64,000 nucleotides of DNA from positions 682,001-746,000 of the forward strand of contig NZ_CP010537.1 of the NCBI RefSeq assembly GCF_000832305.1. The letters run 5' to 3'. Made by a program: the position numbers and the translations under genes. The notes under the pieces were generated by a model that searched no databases, was not told the origin of the DNA, and worked only from the letters and a program-made list of their open reading frames with translations. This document shows, piece by piece, positions 52,930 through 61,169 of this stretch (positions are counted from its first letter, which is position 1; each line of letters opens with the position of its first letter). The DNA comes from Cupriavidus basilensis (GTDB taxonomy: Bacteria; Pseudomonadota; Gammaproteobacteria; Burkholderiales; Burkholderiaceae).

Positions 52930-53501
52930 GCTGTAGATACCGCGTCCGAACGCGGCCCCCTCTGGCTATGCGCAAGCCGCCACATGCGGAATGCAAACTC
53001 GACGGCCAGCAACGCGAACGCAACTGGCAACGGCGCCATCACCCACCATTCTGGGATGACAATGCTCTTGATCTGGATCGCTCCGCTTGCGTAGCTCCGG
53101 AAGGCCATCACCACGCCCATCCACGCCACCACCACGCATCCCGTGAGAGCTATCACGTCCGAAAGCCACTCACAGGCCCAAGCGAGCTTGGCGGGAACGG
53201 CGCGCAGCACGATATCCACCCGGATGTGCTGTCCTGCGCGCAGCAGCCAAGGCGCGGCCAACAAGGTGCAGAAGTAGAGGGCGTACTCCGAGATGTCGTT
53301 GGACGCTGGGAAGCCGCGCGGCAAGCCTGGGATCACCAGGTTTCGCAACAGGACATCCAGGGTAATTGAGCCTACGATCATCAACAGCAGAAGGCAGGCC
53401 AGCACCATCAAGAAGTCGTAGAGGCGGCCAACAGCGGCCTGCAGGGTTTCGATGATGTTGCCTGCAGGTGCGAGAGTTCTGTTAAGTGATTCGCCGCTCA
53501 T
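52926..53501 (-). CDS. TRAP transporter small permease, DctQ type
   Basis: A 191-residue protein with four membrane helices and the DctQ features NDISEYALYFCTLLAAPWLLR and GQHIRVDIV. Overlaps both the DctP and DctM genes by 4 bp. It links the DctP receptor to DctM. Confidence 0.9.
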   Translation of the reverse strand: MSGESLNRTLAPAGNIIETLQAAVGRLYDFLMVLACLLLLMIVGSITLDVLLRNLVIPGLPRGFPASNDISEYALYFCTLLAAPWLLRAGQHIRVDIVLRAVPAKLAWACEWLSDVIALTGCVVVAWMGVVMAFRSYASGAIQIKSIVIPEWWVMAPLPVAFALLAVEFAFRMWRLAHSQRGPRSDAVSTA

Positions 53502-54481
53502 TGCTTCCTCATCGCTTCTTTGGACAGCAGTGCGCGCAGCTTCGGTCCATGGACCGGGCTCGTCTTGATCAGGTCCGCCCAGCCCGCCTCGTAGACGGCG
53601 TCCAGGTACTTTGCGGTTTCGGCGGCGCCAAACGTGAGCGGCTGGATGCCGGAGGCGTTTTGCTTCTTCTTCTCGTCCTCCCCCTCCTTGTGCCAGTAGG
53701 AGGAGTTACTCTCGATTTCCATCGCCATCTTCTGGATGAAGTCGCGCTGCTGCGGCGTCATGGATTTCCACTTGTCTAGGTTCATGATCAGCGACACGTC
53801 CGCGTCGTAGAAGCCCGGATCCACCCGGAATTTCGTAAGCGGCGCTATCTTCAGGTCGAAGATGCCGCCGATCGACCAACCGTAGCCGTCGATGACACTG
53901 CGTTCCAGAGCTGTGTAGATTTCGCCAGGAGGGATGTTGATTACGTTTCCATTTAGCGCCTGTACCGCAGGCCGGATGGCGGGCGACACGCGGATCTTCT
54001 TGCCGGTGAGATCCAGCTTGTCAATCTTCTGGGTCAGGAATATGTGGAAGGGGTAGCCTTCCACCATGCGGGCGAGGTACACCATATTGCCCTTCTCATT
54101 CCAGACCTTGTTGATGTATTCAATCGCGCCGTTCTTGCGCTGCTCGCTCACCGGAATCTGCGCCATCTTAAGCATGTCGGCTTCCGGGAACACGTTCGTG
54201 TAGAAGGCACCCGGACTGAGGGCCATATCAACCACGCCGCTCTTCACCGCATTCCCGATCTCGAAAGTCGGGATCGCGCGCGGGCCCCCGATGAAGCTTA
54301 TCTTGACCAGGCCCTTGCCTTTCGAATTCACTCGCTCGCTCCACTTCACCAACTCCTGCACCCACGACGTGTTCTCGGGAAATGCCGTGGCCAGCCGGAT
54401 CTGCGCTTCCTCCGCTGCTGCCGAGACAGCCAGCAGGCCGAGAACAGCCGTGGCCGCAAGACGTTTGAGTAATTTGGACAT
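53498..54481 (-). CDS. TRAP transporter solute receptor, DctP type
   Basis: A 327-residue periplasmic receptor with signal peptide (cleavage near AAAEE, residue 22-24). DctP marks: LDLTGKKIRVSPAIRPAVQALNG with the Arg that pairs with the substrate carboxylate, then NIPPGEIYTALERSVIDGY. Substrate unknown; the adjoining oxidoreductase gene suggests an aryl-2-oxo acid or aromatic acid. Confidence 0.92.
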   Translation of the reverse strand: MSKLLKRLAATAVLGLLAVSAAAEEAQIRLATAFPENTSWVQELVKWSERVNSKGKGLVKISFIGGPRAIPTFEIGNAVKSGVVDMALSPGAFYTNVFPEADMLKMAQIPVSEQRKNGAIEYINKVWNEKGNMVYLARMVEGYPFHIFLTQKIDKLDLTGKKIRVSPAIRPAVQALNGNVINIPPGEIYTALERSVIDGYGWSIGGIFDLKIAPLTKFRVDPGFYDADVSLIMNLDKWKSMTPQQRDFIQKMAMEIESNSSYWHKEGEDEKKKQNASGIQPLTFGAAETAKYLDAVYEAGWADLIKTSPVHGPKLRALLSKEAMRKQ

Positions 54482-54523
54482 CTGTTTGTCTCCGTTATCG
54501 TTGTAGAACAGGGAAAGGCGGCG

Positions 54524-57500
54524 TTACGGCTCAACTGGATCGGGCACGATCTTGATGGTGCGCGGGCGCTTCAGCGCGGCGAGCATGCGATCAGCCTGCG
54601 CCTTGGCTTCCGTAGCGGCCGCAGATTTCACAGTTTCATAGCCGCGGATCGTTGTAGGTAGCCGGAGTAGCTCGACGACTTGGGCGGAGTTGTGCGCGTC
54701 GAGCAGCTTGAGACCTTCGCCTAGCACACCCTCGTACCATGCGAGCAGCGCACGCTCCTCCTTGCGTGATGCGAGCGCGTAAAACGGGTCCAAAGCGGTG
54801 CCCCGAAGGAACTTGAGCGCGGCCAAGGTTTTCAGTGCGGGACGAATCCAGCCGCCCACGCGCAACTTGCCTTTCAGGCCCAGGGTGCGTGCGAGAGGCG
54901 GCTGGAGGTTATATTTCAATCGAACGCTGCCGGAGAACATGTCCGCAACCCGTTTCTCGAACCCGGAGAGCGTCAGCAGGCGAGCGACTTCGTACTCGTC
55001 CTTGTAAGCCATTAGCTTGTGAAGGCTCTCGGCAATCGCCGCCGTGACCTCGTAGCCGTGGCCCTCGCCGCGTGCGGCAGCCTCCGCCTGCAGCGACGCC
55101 GTCACGCGCCCCAGGTAACGGGCAGCGTACGCAGTATTCTGATAGTCGATCAGATCCGCGAAACGCAGTTGCACGCGCTCCCGCAACTGCGGCGACAGCT
55201 TCGCCAAGTGCGACTCGAAGCGCGCCAGCGCTTTCAGTTTGCCTTCACTGCGCAGGGCACGTAGGCGCTCCGTGCGGTCGGCCAGCGGGTGAAGCTTCAG
55301 GGAGCCCATCACTTCGACCCGCTCGGGCGCATGCACCCACAGTCTCCCGGCGCGAAATGCCATCGTGTTGGCTTCCACCTGGGCGCCATTCAGCCCAATG
55401 GCAGCTTCGATGCATTCCGCACGGATCGGCAGCCACCCTGCCTGGTACGCAGCGCCGATAGCGACCATGTTGGTCATCATGAAATCACCGAAAAGCGCTT
55501 CCGCGATACGGCGCGCGTCCAGCGTCAGGACGCTCTCTTTCCGCCCGGCGGCTGCGACCGTCTCGCACAACTCCAGCGTGGGCAGCGTCTTGCGCGAGTC
55601 GCGGATGACATCCCCGTTCGGAAACACACCCGCATTGACGACGACTCGAGTATGGTTGGCATCGCAGCACTTCAGGTTGTTCGTTTCCACGGCCGCGAGC
55701 AGGTCGAGGGCGAGGTAGAGGTCGGCTTTGCCGATGCCTACCTTGTTGGTGTGCGGCGGCCGGTCCGCCGGAGCCAGGATCAGGCTGGAGAGCACGGCCC
55801 CCCACTTCTGCGCCGCTCCGGTCTGGTCATACGTTTTCACCTGCAGACCCTGCATGCACGCCGCCTGCGCAAGGATGGCGCTGGCCGTCAGCACGCCGGA
55901 TCCGCCGAGGCCCGGGATGTAGATGTGATAGGGCGCCTGCAACGATCCCGGCTCGATCTCCGGAATACTGGCGGCATCGATGGCGGGTAGGCTCGGCTTT
56001 CGAACGCCTTTTCCGGACTCCACTTCCACCGTGACGAAGGACGGGCATTCTCCCTGGATGCAGGCCTGGTCCTGGTTGCACGTTGACTGGTGGATCTGCG
56101 TCTTTGGCCCGAATTCGGTGGGCACCTTCTGCAGCGACATGCAGTTGGCCTTCGCGCCGCAATCGCCGCAGTTCTCGCAAACCTCTTCGTTGACCACAGT
56201 GAATACGGTGGGCGCGGGCAGCAGCCCCCGCTTTTGGCGCCGACGCCGCTCATTCGCACACGCCCCGTCGTAGATCAGGATCGTGACCCCCTTAATCGCC
56301 GCGAGCTCCTTCATGGTCTGCTCGAGCTGGTCCGGTGAGCGGCGCACTAGGCTGGCGGGGAGTTGCACTCTGGCGTACTGGTCCGGCTCTTTCGTGACTA
56401 GGACCACGCGGGATGCGCCGTCCTGCAATAGACGGCCGGCAAGGTCCGCAATCGCACTCGCCCCTACCGCTTCCTGGCCGCCGGTGTTAGCGAGAACGCC
56501 GTTGATCAGGAGCTTGAACGTCATGTTCGCCCCGGTTGTGATCGCGAACCGGATGTTCTGATAGCTGGAATGGAACAGTGCGCCGTCGCCGACGTTCTGC
56601 ACGATGTGCGGCCGGCTCGTGTATGGCGCCAGGCCCAGCCACGGCAAGCCTTCGCCACCGAGCTGGGTTGTCGCTTCCACGCGCTTTTGTGGCTTGTCCA
56701 TGAGCGCCGCGAAGAGGTGGCAGCCGGGTGCCCCCCAGGCCATCTGGCCCGGCGCGAGCAGGGTCGACACATTGTGCGGGCATCCCGAGCAGTAATTCGG
56801 TGCCCGGCCCGGAAGCGCGGCATCGCGCTTCACGCTATTTCCCTCCAGATACTGGATGCGCTCGCGGCCGCGCTCCGGAAGCGGCGTGCTTCGCGCCAGA
56901 ATCCGGGCCAGTCTTTCGGCCACCATGTCCGCTGTCATGCCGCCCTCTACCGGGAAGAGGCGCTGACCATGTTCGTCGTGCTTGCCGAGGATCTCGCGAA
57001 CGGTGGCGCCGACAGCCCCCGCTGCGACCTGCCGCTCCAGGAAATCGCGCTTCTCCTCGATGACGACGATGGTCTGGAGGCCTTCGGCGAATTCGCGGAA
57101 GAAGGCGCCGTCAGCGGGACAAAGCAGGCCGACCTTAGCGAGGCGGATGCCTTGGGCCTGCAGGGCCGGTCCGTCGAAACCGAGGTCTTCCAAGGCTTGT
57201 TGGGTGTCGGCCCAGCTCTTTCCGGCGCTGATGATTCCGATGCGGTCCCCGGGCGCCGAGCGCACGATGCGATTGAGGCCATTCGCGCGGGCGTAGGCCA
57301 GTACCGCCGCATGTCGCTCGTCGTAGAGGCGCCGCTCGGTCTCGACATTCGTCACCGGAAAGAAACGGTGGTTCGCCATCCTGGTAAATGGCTTTCCGCC
57401 GATCTGCAGCTCCGGGATCTGCGTACGGATGCCGGCAGGGTGCAGCTGCACGACTTCGCCGCCGTCGCACAGGGTGCCGACAAGCTTTAGCGCCACCCAG

Positions 57501-58075
57501 CATCCGGAGAAGCGCGACAGCGCGGCGGCGTGCAGGCCGTAGTCCAGGAACTCCTGGACGCTGGCGGGATACAGCACGGGGATGCCGTGGTGTTCGAAAG
57601 AGAACTCCTGCTGATAGGGGACGGTCGAACTCTTCGCTTCGTGGTCCTCGCCGCTAAGAATGACCACGGCGCCGTGGCGGCTCGTGCCAGCGAAGTTTGC
57701 GTGCTTCAGCGCGTCGCCGGAGCGGTCCAGGCCCGGACCCTTGCCATACCAGTAGCCAACGACACCATCGACATCCGGGTGAGGGTGTTCATCGAGCATC
57801 TGCGTGCCGCTCAGCATGGAGACTGCGAACTCCTCGTTCTGCGCCGCACGGTGGGTGATCCCGTGGGCATCCAGAGTCCGTTTGGCCTGCCGCAGCGCGA
57901 TGTCGATGCTGCCCAGCGGCGAACCGGGGTAGCCCGTGACGAACGCCTTGGTGCGCAAGCCAGTTTCCCCATCCGAGCGCATTTGCTCAACGATCATGCG
58001 GATCAGCGCCTGGTTTCCGTTCAGGAAGGCCAAGGGTGTGTCAGCCTCATAGCGAGCATCAAGAGAGCGGGCCAT
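54524..58075 (-). CDS. indolepyruvate:ferredoxin oxidoreductase family protein, fused IorA-IorB
   Basis: An 1183-residue fused enzyme. N-terminal pyrimidine-binding thiamine diphosphate domain (about 15-400: FVTGYPGSPLGSIDIALRQA), second TPP domain from about 405 (NYCSGCPHN and NVGDGALFHSSYQNI), 4Fe-4S region near 625-690 (CENCGDCGAKANC; STCNQDQACIQGEC), gamma-like domain near 715-900 (YIPGLGGSGVLTASAILAQA). It decarboxylates aryl-pyruvates or similar 2-oxo acids to acyl-CoA. Fused forms of this size are common in Betaproteobacteria. It overlaps the preceding flavoprotein fragment by 1 bp and precedes the TRAP genes by 42 bp. Confidence 0.88.
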   Translation of the reverse strand: MARSLDARYEADTPLAFLNGNQALIRMIVEQMRSDGETGLRTKAFVTGYPGSPLGSIDIALRQAKRTLDAHGITHRAAQNEEFAVSMLSGTQMLDEHPHPDVDGVVGYWYGKGPGLDRSGDALKHANFAGTSRHGAVVILSGEDHEAKSSTVPYQQEFSFEHHGIPVLYPASVQEFLDYGLHAAALSRFSGCWVALKLVGTLCDGGEVVQLHPAGIRTQIPELQIGGKPFTRMANHRFFPVTNVETERRLYDERHAAVLAYARANGLNRIVRSAPGDRIGIISAGKSWADTQQALEDLGFDGPALQAQGIRLAKVGLLCPADGAFFREFAEGLQTIVVIEEKRDFLERQVAAGAVGATVREILGKHDEHGQRLFPVEGGMTADMVAERLARILARSTPLPERGRERIQYLEGNSVKRDAALPGRAPNYCSGCPHNVSTLLAPGQMAWGAPGCHLFAALMDKPQKRVEATTQLGGEGLPWLGLAPYTSRPHIVQNVGDGALFHSSYQNIRFAITTGANMTFKLLINGVLANTGGQEAVGASAIADLAGRLLQDGASRVVLVTKEPDQYARVQLPASLVRRSPDQLEQTMKELAAIKGVTILIYDGACANERRRRQKRGLLPAPTVFTVVNEEVCENCGDCGAKANCMSLQKVPTEFGPKTQIHQSTCNQDQACIQGECPSFVTVEVESGKGVRKPSLPAIDAASIPEIEPGSLQAPYHIYIPGLGGSGVLTASAILAQAACMQGLQVKTYDQTGAAQKWGAVLSSLILAPADRPPHTNKVGIGKADLYLALDLLAAVETNNLKCCDANHTRVVVNAGVFPNGDVIRDSRKTLPTLELCETVAAAGRKESVLTLDARRIAEALFGDFMMTNMVAIGAAYQAGWLPIRAECIEAAIGLNGAQVEANTMAFRAGRLWVHAPERVEVMGSLKLHPLADRTERLRALRSEGKLKALARFESHLAKLSPQLRERVQLRFADLIDYQNTAYAARYLGRVTASLQAEAAARGEGHGYEVTAAIAESLHKLMAYKDEYEVARLLTLSGFEKRVADMFSGSVRLKYNLQPPLARTLGLKGKLRVGGWIRPALKTLAALKFLRGTALDPFYALASRKEERALLAWYEGVLGEGLKLLDAHNSAQVVELLRLPTTIRGYETVKSAAATEAKAQADRMLAALKRPRTIKIVPDPVEP

Positions 58076-58494
58076 TACGTTTCCCTTTCCGAAACTCGCA
58101 CTGCCATCGAACTAATGCCCTGCACCTTGGCGCCCGTTACGTCACCGTGGGCGAGCCTTACCTTGCTCCGCTCGCAGGCGGATTCCAGCTTAGCTAGCAC
58201 TTCGAGTCGTGGTGTGTGAGAGCACTGGTTGCCATAGGTGTAAACACCCTGGCGCCCGCGGACCACTCGGATGTACTTGCAGCTTTGATGTCCCCGGATG
58301 ACGTCACCGAACAACTCCTCATCCGCAGCCTGTATTGCCCCCACCGCGACGCCGGAGAATTCGACGCCCCAGCGGTAAGTCGCTCCCGGGTCCTGCTCTA
58401 CGACGTGAATGCGGTGTTCTGGATGCTTTTTCTTCAGAAGGAAAGCTAAGAAGCACAGGCTGGCTGGGCCGTCCCTCACTACAAAGGTCTTCAT
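58075..58494 (-). CDS. truncated flavoprotein, salicylyl-CoA-hydroxylase-like N-terminus with lost FAD motif
   Basis: A 139-residue protein. It aligns along its length with the N-terminal part of the flavoprotein at 63352: MKTFVVRDGPASL against MKINIIGGGPAGL, VEQDPGATYRWGVEFSG against YEQNDAHTTFGFGVVFS, and LEVLAKLESACERSKV against LKLLEILRQRAESVGA. The dinucleotide motif GGGPAG has become RDGPAS and the catalytic remainder is missing. It is either a pseudogene remnant or a small protein kept for another role; tight coupling to the oxidoreductase gene (1-bp overlap) argues it is still translated. It is first in the - strand operon. Confidence 0.7.
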   Translation of the reverse strand: MKTFVVRDGPASLCFLAFLLKKKHPEHRIHVVEQDPGATYRWGVEFSGVAVGAIQAADEELFGDVIRGHQSCKYIRVVRGRQGVYTYGNQCSHTPRLEVLAKLESACERSKVRLAHGDVTGAKVQGISSMAVRVSERET

Positions 58495-58570
58495 GCGTTG
58501 TCTCCATTTAGAGTCTCAGTCTTGGGAATCGCATGCGATAGCACACGGCCAGAGAATTGACCGGGATCAA

Positions 58571-58585
58571 TATTTGTGCAATAAA
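58571..58585. promoter_or_regulatory. LysR-type box 1 (TATTT-N5-ATAAA)
   Basis: TATTT-GTGCA-ATAAA between the divergent flavoprotein-IOR-TRAP operon and the first NahR-like regulator. The same 5+5 frame recurs as TATTT-AGCCC-ATAAA beside the second regulator. It fits the T-N11-A form of LysR sites. A near copy (TATTT-GCCAA-ACAAA, 58603-58617) overlaps the regulator's start. Confidence 0.6.
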
Positions 58586-58616
58586 GGCGGCGTTATTTTC
58601 GATATTTGCCAAACAA

Positions 58617-59528
58617 ATGCCCGGTCGATTCGATCTCAATCTCTTGCGGGTGCTCGTGGCGCTTCACCGCTGGAGAAGCGTGTCCAAGGCGGCGGAGGAA
58701 CTCGATTTGAGTCAGCCGGCGACGAGCCTCGCATTGGGGCGCCTGCGCACCCGCCTCGGGGATCCGCTCTTCGTGCGCTCACCGTCAGGAATGCTGCCGA
58801 CGCCGCGCTGCACGGAGCTGGCGGACGCGGCGTCGAAGGCGCTGGCGGACTTCGAAGGGAACATTCTTCAGTGCCCCACATTCGAGCCGGCTACGGCTCG
58901 GCGCGATTTCGTCGTCACCATGGCCGACGTCGGCGAGCTCTACTTCCTGCCCCGGTTGATGGCACATCTCGCGCGGGCGGCGCCTCAATGCAACCTCAGA
59001 TGCGAGACTTTCCCGATAGAAGACATTGAGCTGGCGCTGGAGGAGGGGCGCTGCGATCTGGCTCTGGGGTTCTTTCCCAACCTGGAGCGCCCGGCACTCT
59101 ACGCCCAGCAGTTGTTCATGCACTCGCTGGTGTGCCTAGTGCGGGCAGACCACCCTTATGTGCCGTCTTCTCGCATCAGCATGCGCGACTTTCTGGAGCT
59201 TTCGCACGCGGTGGTGGAACCTATGGGGCGCAGCCATGAGCTATTCGAAGGGCTACTCAAGGAGAAGGGCTACCGAAGACGTGTGCAATTGATGTCGGTC
59301 CACTTTCTGTCCATTCCGGCAATCATCGCGGCCACCGACCTCATCGTGACGGTGCCTCAATCCCTTGCAGACTACTATGTGGGCCTGGAGAACCTGCGGA
59401 TCGTCGAGCCACCGATCAATATCAAGCCCTATGCGCTGAAACAGTTCTGGCATCCGCGTTTCCATACAGATCCTGCGGTCAGGTGGTTACGGGAGTCGGT
59501 CGTCGAATTGTTCAGCAAACATCGATAG
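58617..59528 (+). CDS. NahR-like LysR regulator 1
   Basis: A 303-residue regulator with N-terminal helix-turn-helix (about 17-44: SVSKAAEELDLSQPATSLAL; RLRTRLGDPLFVR) and a NahR/DntR-type ligand domain (DFVVTMADVGELYFLPRLM; CDLALGFFPNL; QFWHPRFHTDPAVRWLR). NahR-type proteins respond to salicylate and related ring acids. Identical in length to the second regulator at 60145 and clearly paralogous. Divergent from the IOR/TRAP operon. ATG 58617 begins the family's usual N-terminus; no strong binding site is visible. Confidence 0.9.
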   Translation: MPGRFDLNLLRVLVALHRWRSVSKAAEELDLSQPATSLALGRLRTRLGDPLFVRSPSGMLPTPRCTELADAASKALADFEGNILQCPTFEPATARRDFVVTMADVGELYFLPRLMAHLARAAPQCNLRCETFPIEDIELALEEGRCDLALGFFPNLERPALYAQQLFMHSLVCLVRADHPYVPSSRISMRDFLELSHAVVEPMGRSHELFEGLLKEKGYRRRVQLMSVHFLSIPAIIAATDLIVTVPQSLADYYVGLENLRIVEPPINIKPYALKQFWHPRFHTDPAVRWLRESVVELFSKHR

Positions 59529-60144
59529 CAATCAAGAGCCGTCTTGGCACGCGGCGCATGGGGAGAGGGATACAGAGACGTCGGGACACGCACCTCGTTA
59601 GCCAGGGCACGAAAAGCAGTGCACGTACGAGTCATTGTTCTCGACAAATGCGGAGATCGCAGTGGGTCTGCGCGCCTCGGCGCTTGCTACCCCGAGGGCT
59701 TCGATCACCGCGTATATGCGGTTATGGATTGCGTATTGTGGGTCGCCTCCCTTTTCCAGGCGAGCGAAAAGCGCTTGCGGCCGCTGCGCGGTTGCCCTTT
59801 CGGCATCCGATTACTTCGATTGCCGCACACGGCTGGACGAGTTTGGGGCAGTCACAGATGCCGGTGATACACATGCCGCAAATCTATTGCTCGCGACAAG
59901 GCCTGCGCCAAGGTCTGCTATCAGCCACTCGGCATTAGCCGCGGTCCGATCCATTTGCGCGTGATGGTGGCGCCGGCGGACGGCAGACTGCTCGGTCACT
60001 GACCTGCGGATTCGCCGCGCATGCATCGGCGAACTGCCTTATGGTGCGGCTGCGACGGCAGCGCCCATGCGTGGCCTCTCGGCATGGTCCGCATCTTTTT
60101 TTGCGGAATATCGCGCGTCGCGGCTGACATGTGAGGTAGTGTCT
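59529..60144. other. 616-bp stretch without recognisable gene
   Basis: Between the stops of two convergent paralogous LysR genes. A - strand reading through 59640-60000 looks protein-like in pieces but is broken by stops and matches nothing I know. Probably decayed coding sequence. Confidence 0.4.
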
Positions 60145-61056
60145 TCAGGCGTTCTCGGTGAAAGCTTCCACAATCTGACCTCGCAGCCACTTCAGTCCAG
60201 GGTCCGCGTGGAAGCGCGCATGCCAGTACTGCTTTAGCGCGTAGCGACGCGTATTGACGGGGGGCTGCACAATGCGCACTTCCCCGAACCGTACAAAGTA
60301 CTCCGCCACCGCTTGCGGTACCGTGACGATCATATCGGTCGCAGCAACGATTGCAGGCACGCTCATGAAATGTGGGATGCTGAGTTGAACGCGGCGGCTG
60401 AGGCCTTTGCTCTTCAACAGGCGCTCAAAGAGTTCGTGGCTGCGTCCCTCAGGTTCTACGACGGCATGCGGCAATTCGAGGAATACGGCCAATGGAATTC
60501 TCTCTGTCTTCACGCGAGGATGATCTTTGCGCACAAGGCAGACGAAGCGGTGTTCGAACAGCCGCTGCATATAGAAGCCGGGACGTTCCAGATCGGGGAA
60601 GAAGCCGATCGCCATTTCGACTTGCCCGCTCTGCATGGCCTCCGGCAACTCACGCACGGACAGTGCTTTTGCCCTGAGATTGCAGTGAGGCGCCAGCCGT
60701 GACAACCTGGCCATCAGCTTGGGCAGGAACACCACTTCGCCAATATCGGACAACGTGACCACGAAGTCCCGCCGCGCGTTCAAGGGATCAAAGTCGGCAG
60801 GAGTCTGCACCACGCCGTCTATCAGGGATAGCGCTTCTAGCGCCGCCGTCACTGCTTCATCGCACCTGCCGGTCGCCACCATGCCACTAGAACCACGGAC
60901 GAATAGCGGGTCGCCAAGGATGCGGCGCAGGCGACCGAGCGCGAGGCTGGCTGCTGGCTGGCTCAGGTGGACGGCATCGGCCGCCTTGGACACGCTGCCC
61001 AACGCGTGAATCTGCGTAAGCAAGCGCAGGAGCTTCAGGTCGATCTCAGGCTGCAT
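60145..61056 (-). CDS. NahR-like LysR regulator 2
   Basis: A 303-residue regulator with helix-turn-helix SVSKAADAVHLSQPAASLAL and ligand domain RRDFVVTLSDIGEVVFLPKL, then QYWHARFHADPGLKWLRGQI. Paralogue of the regulator at 58617. Divergent from the ligase-thioesterase-hydroxylase operon, with an operator-like inverted repeat 10 bp before its start. Probably activates that operon in response to salicylate or a similar acid. Confidence 0.9.
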   Translation of the reverse strand: MQPEIDLKLLRLLTQIHALGSVSKAADAVHLSQPAASLALGRLRRILGDPLFVRGSSGMVATGRCDEAVTAALEALSLIDGVVQTPADFDPLNARRDFVVTLSDIGEVVFLPKLMARLSRLAPHCNLRAKALSVRELPEAMQSGQVEMAIGFFPDLERPGFYMQRLFEHRFVCLVRKDHPRVKTERIPLAVFLELPHAVVEPEGRSHELFERLLKSKGLSRRVQLSIPHFMSVPAIVAATDMIVTVPQAVAEYFVRFGEVRIVQPPVNTRRYALKQYWHARFHADPGLKWLRGQIVEAFTENA

Positions 61057-61065
61057 GCGTATCAG

Positions 61066-61084
61066 GTATTTAGCCCATAAATAC
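61066..61084. promoter_or_regulatory. LysR-type box 2, perfect inverted repeat
   Basis: GTATTTA-GCCCA-TAAATAC, 7-bp arms with 5-bp spacer. Contains the TATTT-N5-ATAAA core shared with box 1. It overlaps the presumed promoter of regulator 2 and lies 85 bp upstream of the ligase start, as expected for a shared autoregulatory and activation site. Confidence 0.7.
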
Positions 61085-61169
61085 TAACAATAACACTCAT
61101 TGCATTGTGCATCTACGACCGGGTGTCCCATACTCGGATCCGTTGAACACAATAGACAGGAGACGATGC

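Noticed and set aside
59544..59938. Small genes between the two LysR genes
   Set aside because: Frames overlap on both strands without binding sites or recognisable domains; at best decayed coding sequence.
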